Translations under genes and position numbers: made by a program
DNA from: Solitalea longa
GTDB taxonomy: Bacteria > Bacteroidota > Bacteroidia > Sphingobacteriales > Sphingobacteriaceae
Reading direction: 5' to 3'
NCBI RefSeq assembly: GCF_002920915.1
Contig: NZ_PQVF01000014.1
Coordinates: 31,438-95,437, forward strand
DNA length: 64,000 nucleotides
Part shown: piece by piece, positions 45,984 through 54,908 of the stretch
Layout: each line of letters begins with the position of its first letter
Position numbering within the stretch: the stretch's first letter is position 1
Notes under the pieces: model-generated
The model's input: only the letters and a program-made list of their open reading frames with translations
The model's database searches: none
Told to the model about the DNA's origin: nothing

Positions 45984-48170
45984 ATGTTCAAGTATAAATT
46001 TAGAGGTTGTGGCTTTATTGCCTATGAACGTAACGCTGAGCACCCTGCTGAACGTCACACTGAGCTTCCCGCTGAATGTCACGCTGAGCGGAGTCGAAGC
46101 GTAGCAAATTGGTATTCTAAAATTAAATCATATAGTAAAAGCGCATTTTGTATCGTTGCAGCAGTTTTGCTTTCGGCAATTAACGTTAAAGCCCAGGTTG
46201 ATCCCTGGATAATCAAAGCCGATAAGATCGACCCATCTAATTATTACGGGGTGAGTGTAGCCAACGGAATGGTTGGTATTGTTTCCTCTCCCGAGCCTTT
46301 TAAAGTTAAAAACATTGTACTCGCCGGGGCCTATGACCTGTATGGCCGGGGGCGTGTAAGCAACTTTATAAACGGTATTAATTTGCTGAATATGGGCTTG
46401 TCTGTTGATGGAAAGTCAATTTCGGCTAACAATATCAGCAACTTTACCCAACAGTTAAATATGAAGAATGGAAGTTTCACCACTTCCTTTAATGTGGGTG
46501 AAAAGGCCACTGTCAATTATACCGTTTATTCATTAAGACACTTGCCGTATTCGGTAATGGTTGATGTGAGTGTAAGTGCTAAACAAGATGTGGAAATAGG
46601 GGCTTCTAATAGCATGGAAACTCCTGATGCCTTGCGTGATGCTCAAAACTATTTTAATGAGATTGTCCGTTCGCATGTAGCTATCAGTTTGCTTACCACA
46701 ACGGCAAAAAGTCCTACCGGTAAAATTGGATTGGCTGCATCCACCACTTTCTTATTTGACGAACCTAAAGATCAGCAGCCTAATATTATTCATGCTATGT
46801 ATGATAATAATAGGCATAGCATGCGGTTTACAAAGAAAATACAAGCTGGAACGACCTATTCATATGCAATTGCAGGCGCTGTTTTGAGTACAGCTCATCA
46901 TCCCGATCCATTAAATGAAACGGAGCGCCTTGCCATTTTTGCCAAAATGGAAGGTAAGCAACGCTTAATTAGTTTGCACAACAAGGCCTGGGATGATCTA
47001 TGGAAGAGTGATATTTTGATAGAAGGTGACGATCAGGCGCAGCAAGATGTTAGAAGCATGCTGTATCATCTGTATGCTTTCTCGCGGGCAGGTTCTGGAA
47101 TGTCTTTGTCGCCAATGGGATTGTCGGGTTTGGGATATAATGGACACGTATTTTGGGATACCGACACCTGGATGTTCCCTCCTTTGTTGGTTTTGCATCC
47201 TGAAATAGCTGAATCATTGATCGATTATCGATTTAAGCGTTTAGAAGTTGCTAAGCAAAATGCCTTTTCGCACGGTTATAAAGGCGCCATGTTTCCCTGG
47301 GAAAGTGCTGAGTCAGGTGCCGAAGAAACACCTGTTTGGGCATTAAGCGGTCCCTTTGAGCATCATATAACAGGATGCGTTGCCTTTGCAACCTGGAGTT
47401 ATTACTGTGTTACACAAGATAAAGAATGGCTGAAAAACAAAGGCTGGCCAATAATTGAAGCTACTGCCGATTTTTGGGCCAGCCGTGTGGAACGCAATGG
47501 CCCGGGTAAGTTTGATATAAAAAATGTGGTGGCTTCGGATGAATGGGCCGAGAATGTTGATAATGATGCGTTCACCAATGCCATTGCCAAAGCAAATTTG
47601 GAAATCGCTAATCAGGCTGCTAAGCTCCTGGGTAAACCTGAAAATGCTGATTGGAGCCTGGTTGCTAAAAATATTCCTATTCATCAATTTCCTGATGGGG
47701 TTACCCGCGAACACGCTACTTATAATGGTGAACCAATTAAGCAGGCTGATGTGAATTTGCTGGCCTATCCGCTTAAGAGAATTACTAATGAGGTGCAGAT
47801 CAAAAAGGATCTTGAATACTATCAAACACGGGTTCCTGTTTCAGGTACCCCGGCAATGACGCAGGCTATTTTCTCTTTGCTCTATGCACGTTTGGGAGAT
47901 GAGCAACAAGCCTATCACTATTTCCAGGATGCATTTATCCCCAATTTAAATCCTCCTTTCAGGGTAATTGCCGAAACCAAAGGCGGAACAAACCCGTATT
48001 TCGCAACTGGTGCCGGTGGTGTGCTGCAAGCGGTTTTAATGGGTTTTGGCGGATTAGATATTACACCAAAAGGCATTCAGCAAGTGAAAAGTAAACTGCC
48101 TGCTCATTGGAAATCATTAACCATAAAAGGAGTGGGCCCTGCTAAGGCTACTTATCTCATAAAGAAGTAA
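45984..48170 (+). CDS. Secreted GH65 alpha-glucosidase (kojibiose/trehalose hydrolase-like) with repeat-derived N-terminus
   Basis: 728 residues. GH65 hydrolase core: FWDTDTWMFPPLLVLHPEI, GYKGAMFPWESA, proposed acid Glu520 (ASDEWAENVDND) and proposed base Glu664 (VIAETKGGTN). The fold resembles ATHL1/acid trehalase and the Bacteroidota alpha-1,2-glucosidases. Residues 17-40 are three 8-residue units (NAEHPAER, HTELPAEC, HAERSRSV) coded by a 24-nt intergenic repeat, ahead of a normal signal peptide (AFCIVAAVLLSAINVKA, cleavage near 70). No other ATG start lies in frame before the signal, so the extension seems to be translated. 14 nt after the GH13 stop. Confidence 0.87.
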   Translation: MFKYKFRGCGFIAYERNAEHPAERHTELPAECHAERSRSVANWYSKIKSYSKSAFCIVAAVLLSAINVKAQVDPWIIKADKIDPSNYYGVSVANGMVGIVSSPEPFKVKNIVLAGAYDLYGRGRVSNFINGINLLNMGLSVDGKSISANNISNFTQQLNMKNGSFTTSFNVGEKATVNYTVYSLRHLPYSVMVDVSVSAKQDVEIGASNSMETPDALRDAQNYFNEIVRSHVAISLLTTTAKSPTGKIGLAASTTFLFDEPKDQQPNIIHAMYDNNRHSMRFTKKIQAGTTYSYAIAGAVLSTAHHPDPLNETERLAIFAKMEGKQRLISLHNKAWDDLWKSDILIEGDDQAQQDVRSMLYHLYAFSRAGSGMSLSPMGLSGLGYNGHVFWDTDTWMFPPLLVLHPEIAESLIDYRFKRLEVAKQNAFSHGYKGAMFPWESAESGAEETPVWALSGPFEHHITGCVAFATWSYYCVTQDKEWLKNKGWPIIEATADFWASRVERNGPGKFDIKNVVASDEWAENVDNDAFTNAIAKANLEIANQAAKLLGKPENADWSLVAKNIPIHQFPDGVTREHATYNGEPIKQADVNLLAYPLKRITNEVQIKKDLEYYQTRVPVSGTPAMTQAIFSLLYARLGDEQQAYHYFQDAFIPNLNPPFRVIAETKGGTNPYFATGAGGVLQAVLMGFGGLDITPKGIQQVKSKLPAHWKSLTIKGVGPAKATYLIKK
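46030..46101 (+). repeat. Three tandem 24-nt units inside the GH65 gene
   Basis: Units at 46030-46053, 46054-46077 and 46078-46101. The third carries GTCACGCTGAGCGGAGTCG, the repeat that also appears three times at 52783-53067 in non-coding DNA. Confidence 0.8.
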
Positions 48171-48178
48171 ACCAAGGC

Positions 48179-49678
48179 ATGTTTAGAAGAGATTTTCTTA
48201 GAAGTTTAGGTTTACTTGGGGCGGTGGCCGCAATACCTACAGGAGTGGCTAATGCTGCTGAGCATTCAGCAAAGTCATTAAATCCGGTAGAACTTATCAC
48301 GCTTAAAGGTAAAGTTCATGAGGGGAGAAAGGGAATAGCGGGGGTAATAGTAAGCGATGGCATCAATTGCACACAAACCGATAAAAACGGTTTCTACAAA
48401 TTATTAAGCAATAAAACTGCGGAGTTTGTTCATATCTCTATTCCGGCTGGTTTTCAAATTGAGCATGAGAAAGGGATAGCCTCTTTCTACAGGGCTATCA
48501 ATAAAGGGGAAAAGGTTTTTACTGCCAATTTTGAGCTGAAAAAATTGGCAGTTGATTCAGATGATAAACATCGTTTTGCTGTTTGGGCCGATCCTCAAAT
48601 AATGAATCGTAGAGATGCTGATCTATTAATATCAACCACTGCTCCCGATTTAGCCGAATTGGCAAAGAATTATTCCGATCAGCCTTTTCATGGTATTTGT
48701 TGTGGTGACCTGGTTTTCGATAAGCATGAGCTTTTTGCGGATTATAAACAGGCCGTGGCATTAACAGGCGTCCCCTTTTTTCAGGTGCTTGGTAACCATG
48801 ATATGGATTATGAGAATGTGCGGAGTGATGAATTTTCGGCCGTAACCTTTAAGCAACATTTTGGTCCAACGTATTATTCATTTAATAGGGGAAAGGCTCA
48901 TTATGTCGTTTTGGATAATGTGTTCTCTATCGGAGCTGGCAAACGCTATATAGGCTACTTAACCGAAAGTCAGTTAAGCTGGCTTGAAAAAGATCTGGCT
49001 TTGGTCCCTAAAGATTCATTGGTTATTGTGGTAATGCATATTCCTTCTGATACAGCTGAGAAAAAACGCTTGGGTTTAAAAGAAGAAAACATCGTGAGTG
49101 TGTTATCCAACCGGAAACAATTGTATAAGATCCTGGAGCCTTTCAACACTCATATTATCTCAGGCCATACGCATTGGAATGAAAATGTGATTATCAATGA
49201 ATGCTTAATGGAGCATAATTTAGGAACTGCTTGCGGTGCTTGGTGGGCTGGTCCTTGTTGCGGCGATGGTACTCCTGCTGGTTATGGTGTTTTTGAAGTG
49301 AATGGAACTCAATTGTCCTGGTACTATAAATCAACCGGAAAGGATAAAAATTACCAGTTGGAGGTTTACAATAAAGGTTATCACAAAAAGTACCCGGATG
49401 AGCTATTGGTGAATGTTTGGAATTGGGATGAACACTGGAAAGTGGAATGGCTGGAAGATGGAAAGGAAAAAGGTGCCTTAACCCGAATTACTGATTATGA
49501 TCCTCTTGCGCTCGAATTGTACGACGGCCCAACTTTACCTGCAATGCGTAAATGGGTTGAACCGATCATAACAGATCATCTTTTTACATTAAAACCATCA
49601 GTAACTGCAAAAGAAATTGTGGTAAAAGTAACGGATCGATTTGGCACTGTTTATACAAGTAAGAAAGTGGTGAGTTAG
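48179..49678 (+). CDS. Secreted calcineurin-like phosphoesterase
   Basis: 499 residues: a twin-arginine-like signal (RRDFLRSLGLLGAVAAIP), a small N-terminal beta domain (about 38-120), the metallophosphoesterase core with WADPQIMNRRD, CCGDLVFD, LGNHDMD, VVMHIPSD and SGHTHWNE, and a C-terminal beta domain (about 370-499). All metal ligands are present. Last gene of the locus, 8 nt after GH65, so it likely acts on the same substrate: a phosphate- or phosphodiester-bearing glycoside is my inference. Confidence 0.9.
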   Translation: MFRRDFLRSLGLLGAVAAIPTGVANAAEHSAKSLNPVELITLKGKVHEGRKGIAGVIVSDGINCTQTDKNGFYKLLSNKTAEFVHISIPAGFQIEHEKGIASFYRAINKGEKVFTANFELKKLAVDSDDKHRFAVWADPQIMNRRDADLLISTTAPDLAELAKNYSDQPFHGICCGDLVFDKHELFADYKQAVALTGVPFFQVLGNHDMDYENVRSDEFSAVTFKQHFGPTYYSFNRGKAHYVVLDNVFSIGAGKRYIGYLTESQLSWLEKDLALVPKDSLVIVVMHIPSDTAEKKRLGLKEENIVSVLSNRKQLYKILEPFNTHIISGHTHWNENVIINECLMEHNLGTACGAWWAGPCCGDGTPAGYGVFEVNGTQLSWYYKSTGKDKNYQLEVYNKGYHKKYPDELLVNVWNWDEHWKVEWLEDGKEKGALTRITDYDPLALELYDGPTLPAMRKWVEPIITDHLFTLKPSVTAKEIVVKVTDRFGTVYTSKKVVS

Positions 49679-49763
49679 TTTTTAGATGGAGAGAAAATTA
49701 AAAGGAAAAATCTGATAAAGGTTTTTAAACGGATTGTTAAAAAGAGACCAAATCAAATAAGCT

Positions 49764-49790
49764 GGGCGGCCGAAAGGCCGCTTTTTGTTT
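49764..49790 (+). terminator. Terminator of the polysaccharide locus
   Basis: GCGGCC (49766-49771), loop GAAA, GGCCGC (49776-49781), then TTTTTGTTTTT. Confidence 0.85.
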
Positions 49791-49835
49791 TTAGGATAAA
49801 CTATACTGATTAATTGAAAATATTTTTCATAAAAC

Positions 49836-49856
49836 AGACCGAATGGTCTATATTTG
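49836..49856 (+). promoter_or_regulatory. TetR operator overlapping the tetR promoter
   Basis: AGACC-GAAT-GGTCT (49836-49849) is a NemR-type box. Its last base is the first base of TATATTTG (49849-49856), an exact TAnnTTTG element, so binding would block the promoter. Confidence 0.75.
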
Positions 49857-49859
49857 ACT

Positions 49860-50459
49860 ATGCAACAAAGTAAAGCTGAACGTACCCGGGCGATGATCAT
49901 TGAAAGATCGGCAGCCCTTTTTAATGTGAAAGGTTTCGCCGGGACTTCCTTGAATGACATTTTAGTCGCTACCGGTTTAAAAAAGGGAGGGGTTTACGGG
50001 CATTTTAATAGTAAGCAGGATATTGCCGTTGAGGTATTTAATTATGCATATGCAGAACTGGAAAAGGCGCTTGTTGCTGCAGTAGCTAAACATGAAAACA
50101 GCCTTGAAAAACTAAAAGCAATTTTGAGCTTTTATCAGAATTATAGCAGTCAGCCCACAATTGAAGGCGGTTGTCCCATCCTTAATTTTTCAATGGAGGT
50201 TGATGATACCAACCCCGAGCTGCGTAAACATTTATTGTGGGCAGTAAATAGGTTGTTAAAATCATTGACGCGTATTATCCAAAATGGACAAGAACTAAAT
50301 GAAATAAACCAGGCCGTAAATGCTGAACAATTTGCCGTATTAATGTATGCCCAAATAGAAGGTGGAATAATGCTGTCTAAACTTGAGGGAAATGACCAGA
50401 AATTACAATTAGTACTTAATCTTCTTTCTAACCAAATTGAACAGCAACTACCTCTATAA
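49860..50459 (+). CDS. TetR-family repressor (NemR/AcuR-like)
   Basis: 199 residues from the ATG at 49860. The N-terminal helix-turn-helix reads ERTRAMIIERSAALFN then TSLNDILVATGLKKGGVYGHF; the C-terminal ligand domain has a Cys in GGCPILNFSMEVDD, as in electrophile-sensing members. The promoter -7 element ends 4 nt before the ATG, so the mRNA may be leaderless. Two matching operators, here and at 50477, indicate autoregulation and control of the thioesterase. Confidence 0.88.
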   Translation: MQQSKAERTRAMIIERSAALFNVKGFAGTSLNDILVATGLKKGGVYGHFNSKQDIAVEVFNYAYAELEKALVAAVAKHENSLEKLKAILSFYQNYSSQPTIEGGCPILNFSMEVDDTNPELRKHLLWAVNRLLKSLTRIIQNGQELNEINQAVNAEQFAVLMYAQIEGGIMLSKLEGNDQKLQLVLNLLSNQIEQQLPL

Positions 50460-50476
50460 TTTTTTTGCCCTAAAAA

Positions 50477-50490
50477 AGACCGTTCGGTCT
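50477..50490 (+). promoter_or_regulatory. Second TetR operator, before the thioesterase gene
   Basis: AGACC-GTTC-GGTCT, same half-sites and spacer length as 49836-49849, 13 nt ahead of the ATG. Confidence 0.75.
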
Positions 50491-50503
50491 ATAAAATAAT
50501 AAT

Positions 50504-51040
50504 ATGGAAAATCAGAAAAAATCAACTACTCAAATCAATCATTATCCCGAAACTTCTTATAAAGTCAGGTTTAGTGATTGCGATCCTTTCAGGCATCTTA
50601 ATAATGCCCGTTATCTCGACTACTGCCTTCATGCCCGTGAAGAGCATTTGAAACAATTTTACGACGTCGACTTAAATCTATTTGCAAAGCAAGGTGCTGC
50701 ATGGGTGATAAGTGGCCATGAAATTCAGTATTTGCGGCCAGTAATGCTTGGTGAGGAGATCAGGATCAGAACGGCTTTGCTTGATTTTAATTTAACATCC
50801 ATTTGGGTGGAGATGAGTATTTGGGATCAGGCAGGGCAGGAGTTAAAAGCAGTATTATGGACCCAGTTTGTGCCTGTATCAGTACTTAGCGGAAAGAAAA
50901 AAGAACATACCGAAGAAATGATGGCCTTGTTTGAGCAAATTAAAGTTGTAAATGAGCCTGATTTGGAATCAATGAATTTGACGAAACGGATTTCGCAGTT
51001 GCTTCAAAAAAACAATGCTATTGTTGAAGTAAGTATTTAA
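50504..51040 (+). CDS. Acyl-CoA thioesterase (4HBT hot-dog fold)
   Basis: 178 residues. The N-terminal motif VRFSDCDPFRHLNNARYLDYC is the 4-hydroxybenzoyl-CoA-thioesterase active-site segment with the catalytic Asp, followed by AWVISGHEIQYLRPVMLGEEI. It should release free acids from acyl-CoA. It is preceded by a TetR box, so it is probably induced by the repressor's ligand. Confidence 0.87.
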   Translation: MENQKKSTTQINHYPETSYKVRFSDCDPFRHLNNARYLDYCLHAREEHLKQFYDVDLNLFAKQGAAWVISGHEIQYLRPVMLGEEIRIRTALLDFNLTSIWVEMSIWDQAGQELKAVLWTQFVPVSVLSGKKKEHTEEMMALFEQIKVVNEPDLESMNLTKRISQLLQKNNAIVEVSI

Positions 51041-51136
51041 GTTGTATACGCAGTGGAAAGTTTAATTATACTTTTTATAGAAGCTGAAATTGAGAAGATT
51101 TTGTTAAAATGATATTTGGTCTTATACAATTTTATC

Positions 51137-51144
51137 TATCTTTT
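51137..51144 (+). promoter_or_regulatory. Candidate promoter -7 element of the MHS transporter
   Basis: TATCTTTT, one mismatch from TAnnTTTG, 13 nt before the ATG at 51158. Confidence 0.4.
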
Positions 51145-51157
51145 TAGCGACCAATTT

Positions 51158-52684
51158 ATGTATATGCAAACAAGTCAACCAAAAAACAAAATTTGGGAAG
51201 TAATTTTTGCTTCCTCAGCCGGTACGCTCATTGAATGGTACGACTTCTATATTTTCGGAAGCCTTTCATTAATTATTGCTGAAAAGTTTTTCCCGGCCAG
51301 CAACCCAACCTTAGCATACGTGTCTACTTTAGCCACATTTGCGGTAGGTTTTGTGGTTCGGCCTTTCGGCGCCATAGTCTTTGGCCGCCTGGGCGATTTG
51401 GTTGGGCGTAAGTATACCTTCCTGCTCACCTTGCTGCTAATGGGGGGCGCCACTTTTGCCATAGGCCTTGTGCCTTCATATCAGCAAATTGGAGTTTTCG
51501 CACCCATCATTGTTTTACTGCTGCGTCTGGTTCAGGGCTTGGCTTTGGGCGGAGAATATGGCGGCGCGGCTACCTATGTTGCCGAGCACTCTCCCGAGCA
51601 TAAGCGAGGTTATTATACAAGCTTTATTCAAACTACCGCTACTTTAGGTTTGTTTCTGTCCTTGGGGGTGATACTGATTACCCGTTTGCTAATGCCTGCT
51701 GATAGCTTTAGTGCCTGGGGATGGAGAATTCCGTTTTTATTATCGGTTTTTTTAGTCATCATGTCGTATTACATCCGTATTCGTTTACATGAATCGCCAT
51801 TGTTTACACAGCTGAAGGCCGAAGGAAAAGTGGCTAAAAACCCTTTGAAGGAAAGCTTTGGAAACAAAGAAAACTTGAAAATGGTGCTACTGGCCTTATT
51901 TGGAGCCACAATGGGCCAGGGAGTGGTATGGTACACCGGACAGTTTTACGCATTATCATTCCTTCAAAAAACAATGAACATTGAATTTGTACAATCAAAT
52001 GTGATCATTGCCATCGCCCTATTACTAGGAACACCGTTCTTTATTGTTTTTGGAAAACTTTCGGACAAGATCGGAAGAAAGAAGCTTATGCTTACCGGTA
52101 TGCTGATTGCCGCTATATGCTACTATCCGATCTATAAAGTGATGGATAATACCGTAAATATTACTGAAAAGACAGAGATTGAAAGCAAGAGAACAGTTGA
52201 AACATCGACTGTTAAACAAGCTGATGGAACTGAAGCTGCCAAAGTAATTGAAACCAGGTTGTATGATGACGGTACAAAAATTAAAGAGACAAGTATCAGT
52301 AAAGCAGTGGCTCCTTCTGAAATTAAAAAAGAAGTCTCGCTAGGTCTGTCGAATGTTATTTTACTGATAGGCTTGATATTCGTCCAGGTTCTTTTTGTGA
52401 CCCTTGTTTATGGTCCGATTGCAGCATTTTTGGTCGAGCTGTTTCCAACGCATATCCGTTATACGTCCATGTCCCTTCCATATCATTTGGGAAATGGAGT
52501 TATCGGTGGACTGCTGCCAACGATAGCTACTTTGCTGGTGTTTCAAACAGGCAATCACTTCGCCGGATTGATCTATCCGATCAGCATTGCATTGGTCTGC
52601 TTTATTATCGGACTGATCTTTATTAAAGAAAAGCCTGTTGAAAAGCCTGAGAATGTAGAGCAGGTTGTAAAAGAAACGGTTTAA
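51158..52684 (+). CDS. MFS transporter, metabolite:H+ symporter (MHS) family
   Basis: 508 residues from the ATG at 51158, preferred because longer starts run through the promoter. It has 12 helices with the MHS signature IEWYDFYIFGSL, the loop motif GRLGDLVGRKYTF and GEYGGAATYVAEHSP. A charged insert of about 60 residues lies in the second half (about 325-385), between helices 8 and 9 by my count, longer than usual. It probably imports an organic acid or a betaine-like solute with protons. Confidence 0.88.
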   Translation: MYMQTSQPKNKIWEVIFASSAGTLIEWYDFYIFGSLSLIIAEKFFPASNPTLAYVSTLATFAVGFVVRPFGAIVFGRLGDLVGRKYTFLLTLLLMGGATFAIGLVPSYQQIGVFAPIIVLLLRLVQGLALGGEYGGAATYVAEHSPEHKRGYYTSFIQTTATLGLFLSLGVILITRLLMPADSFSAWGWRIPFLLSVFLVIMSYYIRIRLHESPLFTQLKAEGKVAKNPLKESFGNKENLKMVLLALFGATMGQGVVWYTGQFYALSFLQKTMNIEFVQSNVIIAIALLLGTPFFIVFGKLSDKIGRKKLMLTGMLIAAICYYPIYKVMDNTVNITEKTEIESKRTVETSTVKQADGTEAAKVIETRLYDDGTKIKETSISKAVAPSEIKKEVSLGLSNVILLIGLIFVQVLFVTLVYGPIAAFLVELFPTHIRYTSMSLPYHLGNGVIGGLLPTIATLLVFQTGNHFAGLIYPISIALVCFIIGLIFIKEKPVEKPENVEQVVKETV

Positions 52685-52740
52685 ATCCAAAACTATTTAT
52701 ACAGGAGGCTGTCTGAAAAAGGCTTAGCGTTATTCCTCTA

Positions 52741-53067
52741 AGCGAAGTCGAAACACCTTTCGACTTCGCTCAAGGTGACGTTGTCAGGCTGAGCGTAGTC
52801 GAAGCCTTAAAACGGTCCGCCATGAATTAAATCTGTGCTTTTTCAGATTTGCAATCCCGAATAGCGACGCCCTTCGGTTACGCTCAAAGTGACGATGTCA
52901 GGCTGAGCGCAGTCGAAGCCTCCTTGCTCATTCAACTCATTCGGGTATTGAATACTGAATTGAATTCCACGCTTATGTGTGTCCGGATTACAAATCCGGA
53001 CACACATTGGTGCCCTTCGGCTGTGTTCAGGGTGACAAATGTTGTCAGGCTGAGCGCAGTCGAAGCC
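52741..53067. repeat. Array of dispersed hairpin repeats between convergent genes
   Basis: Fills the roughly 385-nt gap. Three copies of GTCAGGCTGAGCGCAGTCGA-like sequence (52783, 52897, 53044), each preceded by an inverted partner ending GGTGAC or AGTGAC. Also a 12-bp stem AGCGAAGTCGAA/TTCGACTTCGCT (52741-52770) and a perfect 15-bp stem ATGTGTGTCCGGATT (52975-52989) with 52993-53007. No gene here; it may terminate both transcripts. Confidence 0.8.
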
Positions 53068-53069
53068 CC

Positions 53070-54197
53070 TTAAAACACCCCTCCATGGGTTAAATCAATT
53101 AATTTAGAGGTTAACCCCGGGAAATACGAAAGCGATTTTAGTGTAAGATTAGTTACGGCAGGTTTGCCAAATAATTGTTGAAATATTCTTCCGGCCCTTA
53201 ATCTCGAATTGAAGTTTTTTCGCCAAAGGTTTGTGTAACGATCCTCCGCTTGGCTTCGAGTTAATTTCCCACCTAAATATTCAATGATAACACCACTTAA
53301 TAATTTCGAAGAATGCAAAGCCATGCTCATTCCATTGCCACATAAAGGAGTTATCATCCCGGCCGAGTCACCGGTCATGAAAATGTGATCCTCCACAAGT
53401 GTTTTAGCGGCAAAGCTGATTTGCGAGATGGCAAGCGGCTCCTCGTAAAGAAATTCAGCATTTGAGAAATAGCGGTTAAGAACAGGGTTTTTCTTTAAAA
53501 GATTATTCTCCAAAAGCCGGATGTTATTGTTGTTTTGCTGAAGTTTTTGAGCGGTGGTGAGGTAACATAAACAAAGACGGTTATTGTCCACTGGCGAAAT
53601 ACCGCAATATCCATCTTCGAAATTGTGTAATTCGATCAGATGTAAAGGGAAATCAAGTTTAACATGATATTTAACGCCAATATACTGTTGCGCATTTTGC
53701 TTGGTAGACTCAATGAAAGGGCGGTTAAGTTTAATATCGAGATTGGCACGCTTGCCCCAGGCTCCGCAAACCACTTTTGCTGTAAAGTTTCCGGCAGTGG
53801 TCTTTAGCAGGTGCCGATCGCTACTGAAAGTAATATCTGTTACTTTGGTACCGGATAGCAGTTCAGCGCCACAACTGCGGGCAATTAAAGCAAGCCGATC
53901 ATCCAAGGTATAACGGCTTATTCCAAAACCGCCTGGGCTAAGTGTATGCCGAAGTAATCGTCCCTTGCAATCAGAAATAGCCAGTTTGGTAATTCGGGGA
54001 AGCTGCATTTCTGTAAGCGGCAAACCAATCGATTCGAGGAAATCCCAGGATTCCATCGAAATATATTCTCCGCAAACTTTATGAAAAGGATACTGCTCTT
54101 TCTCAAACAGAATAACGCGATGTCCGGCTTTGGATAGCTGAATCGCTAGGCTTAAACCGGCTAAACCACCGCCAATAATTGCAACCTCAAAGTCCAT
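53070..54197 (-). CDS. FAD-dependent oxidoreductase of the geranylgeranyl-reductase group
   Basis: 375 residues: Rossmann FAD motif EVAIIGGGLAGLSLA at the start, then KVCGEYISMESWDFLE, and the second FAD motif FMTGDSAGMITPLCGNGMSMAL. This group hydroxylates aromatics or reduces isoprenoid double bonds. Its 5' end overlaps the methyltransferase by 11 nt. With the PKS it resembles SrsC of the Streptomyces srs operon, which hydroxylates an alkylresorcinol ring to a quinone; that role is inferred. Confidence 0.85.
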   Translation of the reverse strand: MDFEVAIIGGGLAGLSLAIQLSKAGHRVILFEKEQYPFHKVCGEYISMESWDFLESIGLPLTEMQLPRITKLAISDCKGRLLRHTLSPGGFGISRYTLDDRLALIARSCGAELLSGTKVTDITFSSDRHLLKTTAGNFTAKVVCGAWGKRANLDIKLNRPFIESTKQNAQQYIGVKYHVKLDFPLHLIELHNFEDGYCGISPVDNNRLCLCYLTTAQKLQQNNNNIRLLENNLLKKNPVLNRYFSNAEFLYEEPLAISQISFAAKTLVEDHIFMTGDSAGMITPLCGNGMSMALHSSKLLSGVIIEYLGGKLTRSQAEDRYTNLWRKNFNSRLRAGRIFQQLFGKPAVTNLTLKSLSYFPGLTSKLIDLTHGGVF

Positions 54198-54894
54198 GGG
54201 TTCTTGCTGTAATTAAATGCCTGAATGCCCACTGCCAGCTGATCTCAGCTGTTGTTATCTCGGCCTTTCTTAATAATACCATCCATTCGCCATGATTAAA
54301 TCCACGGGCCACGGAAAGCTTAGCATCGTTTTTTACCAGGTATGATTTGGAAAACAATGTAGTAAGAAAACGGATACTGTGATAAGCTAAGAAATGACGA
54401 TGAAGATCATTGATAACAAAACCGATTTTGGCGTTCTTACCCATCCATTGTAAAAGTTCAATTATCTCGGGATTGCTAAGATGATGGCAAAAAAGAGATG
54501 AAATAATAATATCGGGTTGTAATTGATCAGGCTGAATGGCTCGGTAGTCGGTCTGGATAAAGGAAATTTCAGGAAAGCCAATGCTTTCCTTTTCAGCAAA
54601 ACGGATGCATTCGGGTTTTAGATCAACGCCAATGAGCCGCACCTTTCTATTGGCTTTACGGGCCCAGCGGGCAATGGCCCGAAGGGTATCACCACCACCA
54701 CTGCCAAGATCCAGAATGGTTATAGTTTGCTGCAGTTTATCGCTTAGCTTTTTAACACCTTTAACGGTAATGGCATGCCCTCCAAGGAAGCGGTTAATAA
54801 AATCCAGTTCCCGAAGATTTTGGGCCAGATCATTATACGGGATGTTTTCTTCATCGAGCAATTCCTTTTGAGAAGAACGAATGCTGAAGTTCAT
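54187..54894 (-). CDS. Class I SAM-dependent methyltransferase
   Basis: 235 residues. Motif I is ILDLGSGGGDTLRAIA, with IGVDLKPECIRFAEK (acidic loop) and the later IISSLFCHHLSNPEI. It lies between the PKS (14-nt gap) and the oxidoreductase (11-nt overlap). The position matches SrsB-type O-methyltransferases acting on type III PKS products. Confidence 0.87.
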   Translation of the reverse strand: MNFSIRSSQKELLDEENIPYNDLAQNLRELDFINRFLGGHAITVKGVKKLSDKLQQTITILDLGSGGGDTLRAIARWARKANRKVRLIGVDLKPECIRFAEKESIGFPEISFIQTDYRAIQPDQLQPDIIISSLFCHHLSNPEIIELLQWMGKNAKIGFVINDLHRHFLAYHSIRFLTTLFSKSYLVKNDAKLSVARGFNHGEWMVLLRKAEITTAEISWQWAFRHLITARTHGL

Positions 54895-54908
54895 TAGCTG
54901 AAGAAAAC

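Noticed and set aside
52849..53073. 74-residue open frame on the plus strand
   Set aside because: It is made entirely of the dispersed hairpin repeats between two convergent genes and has no protein-like character.
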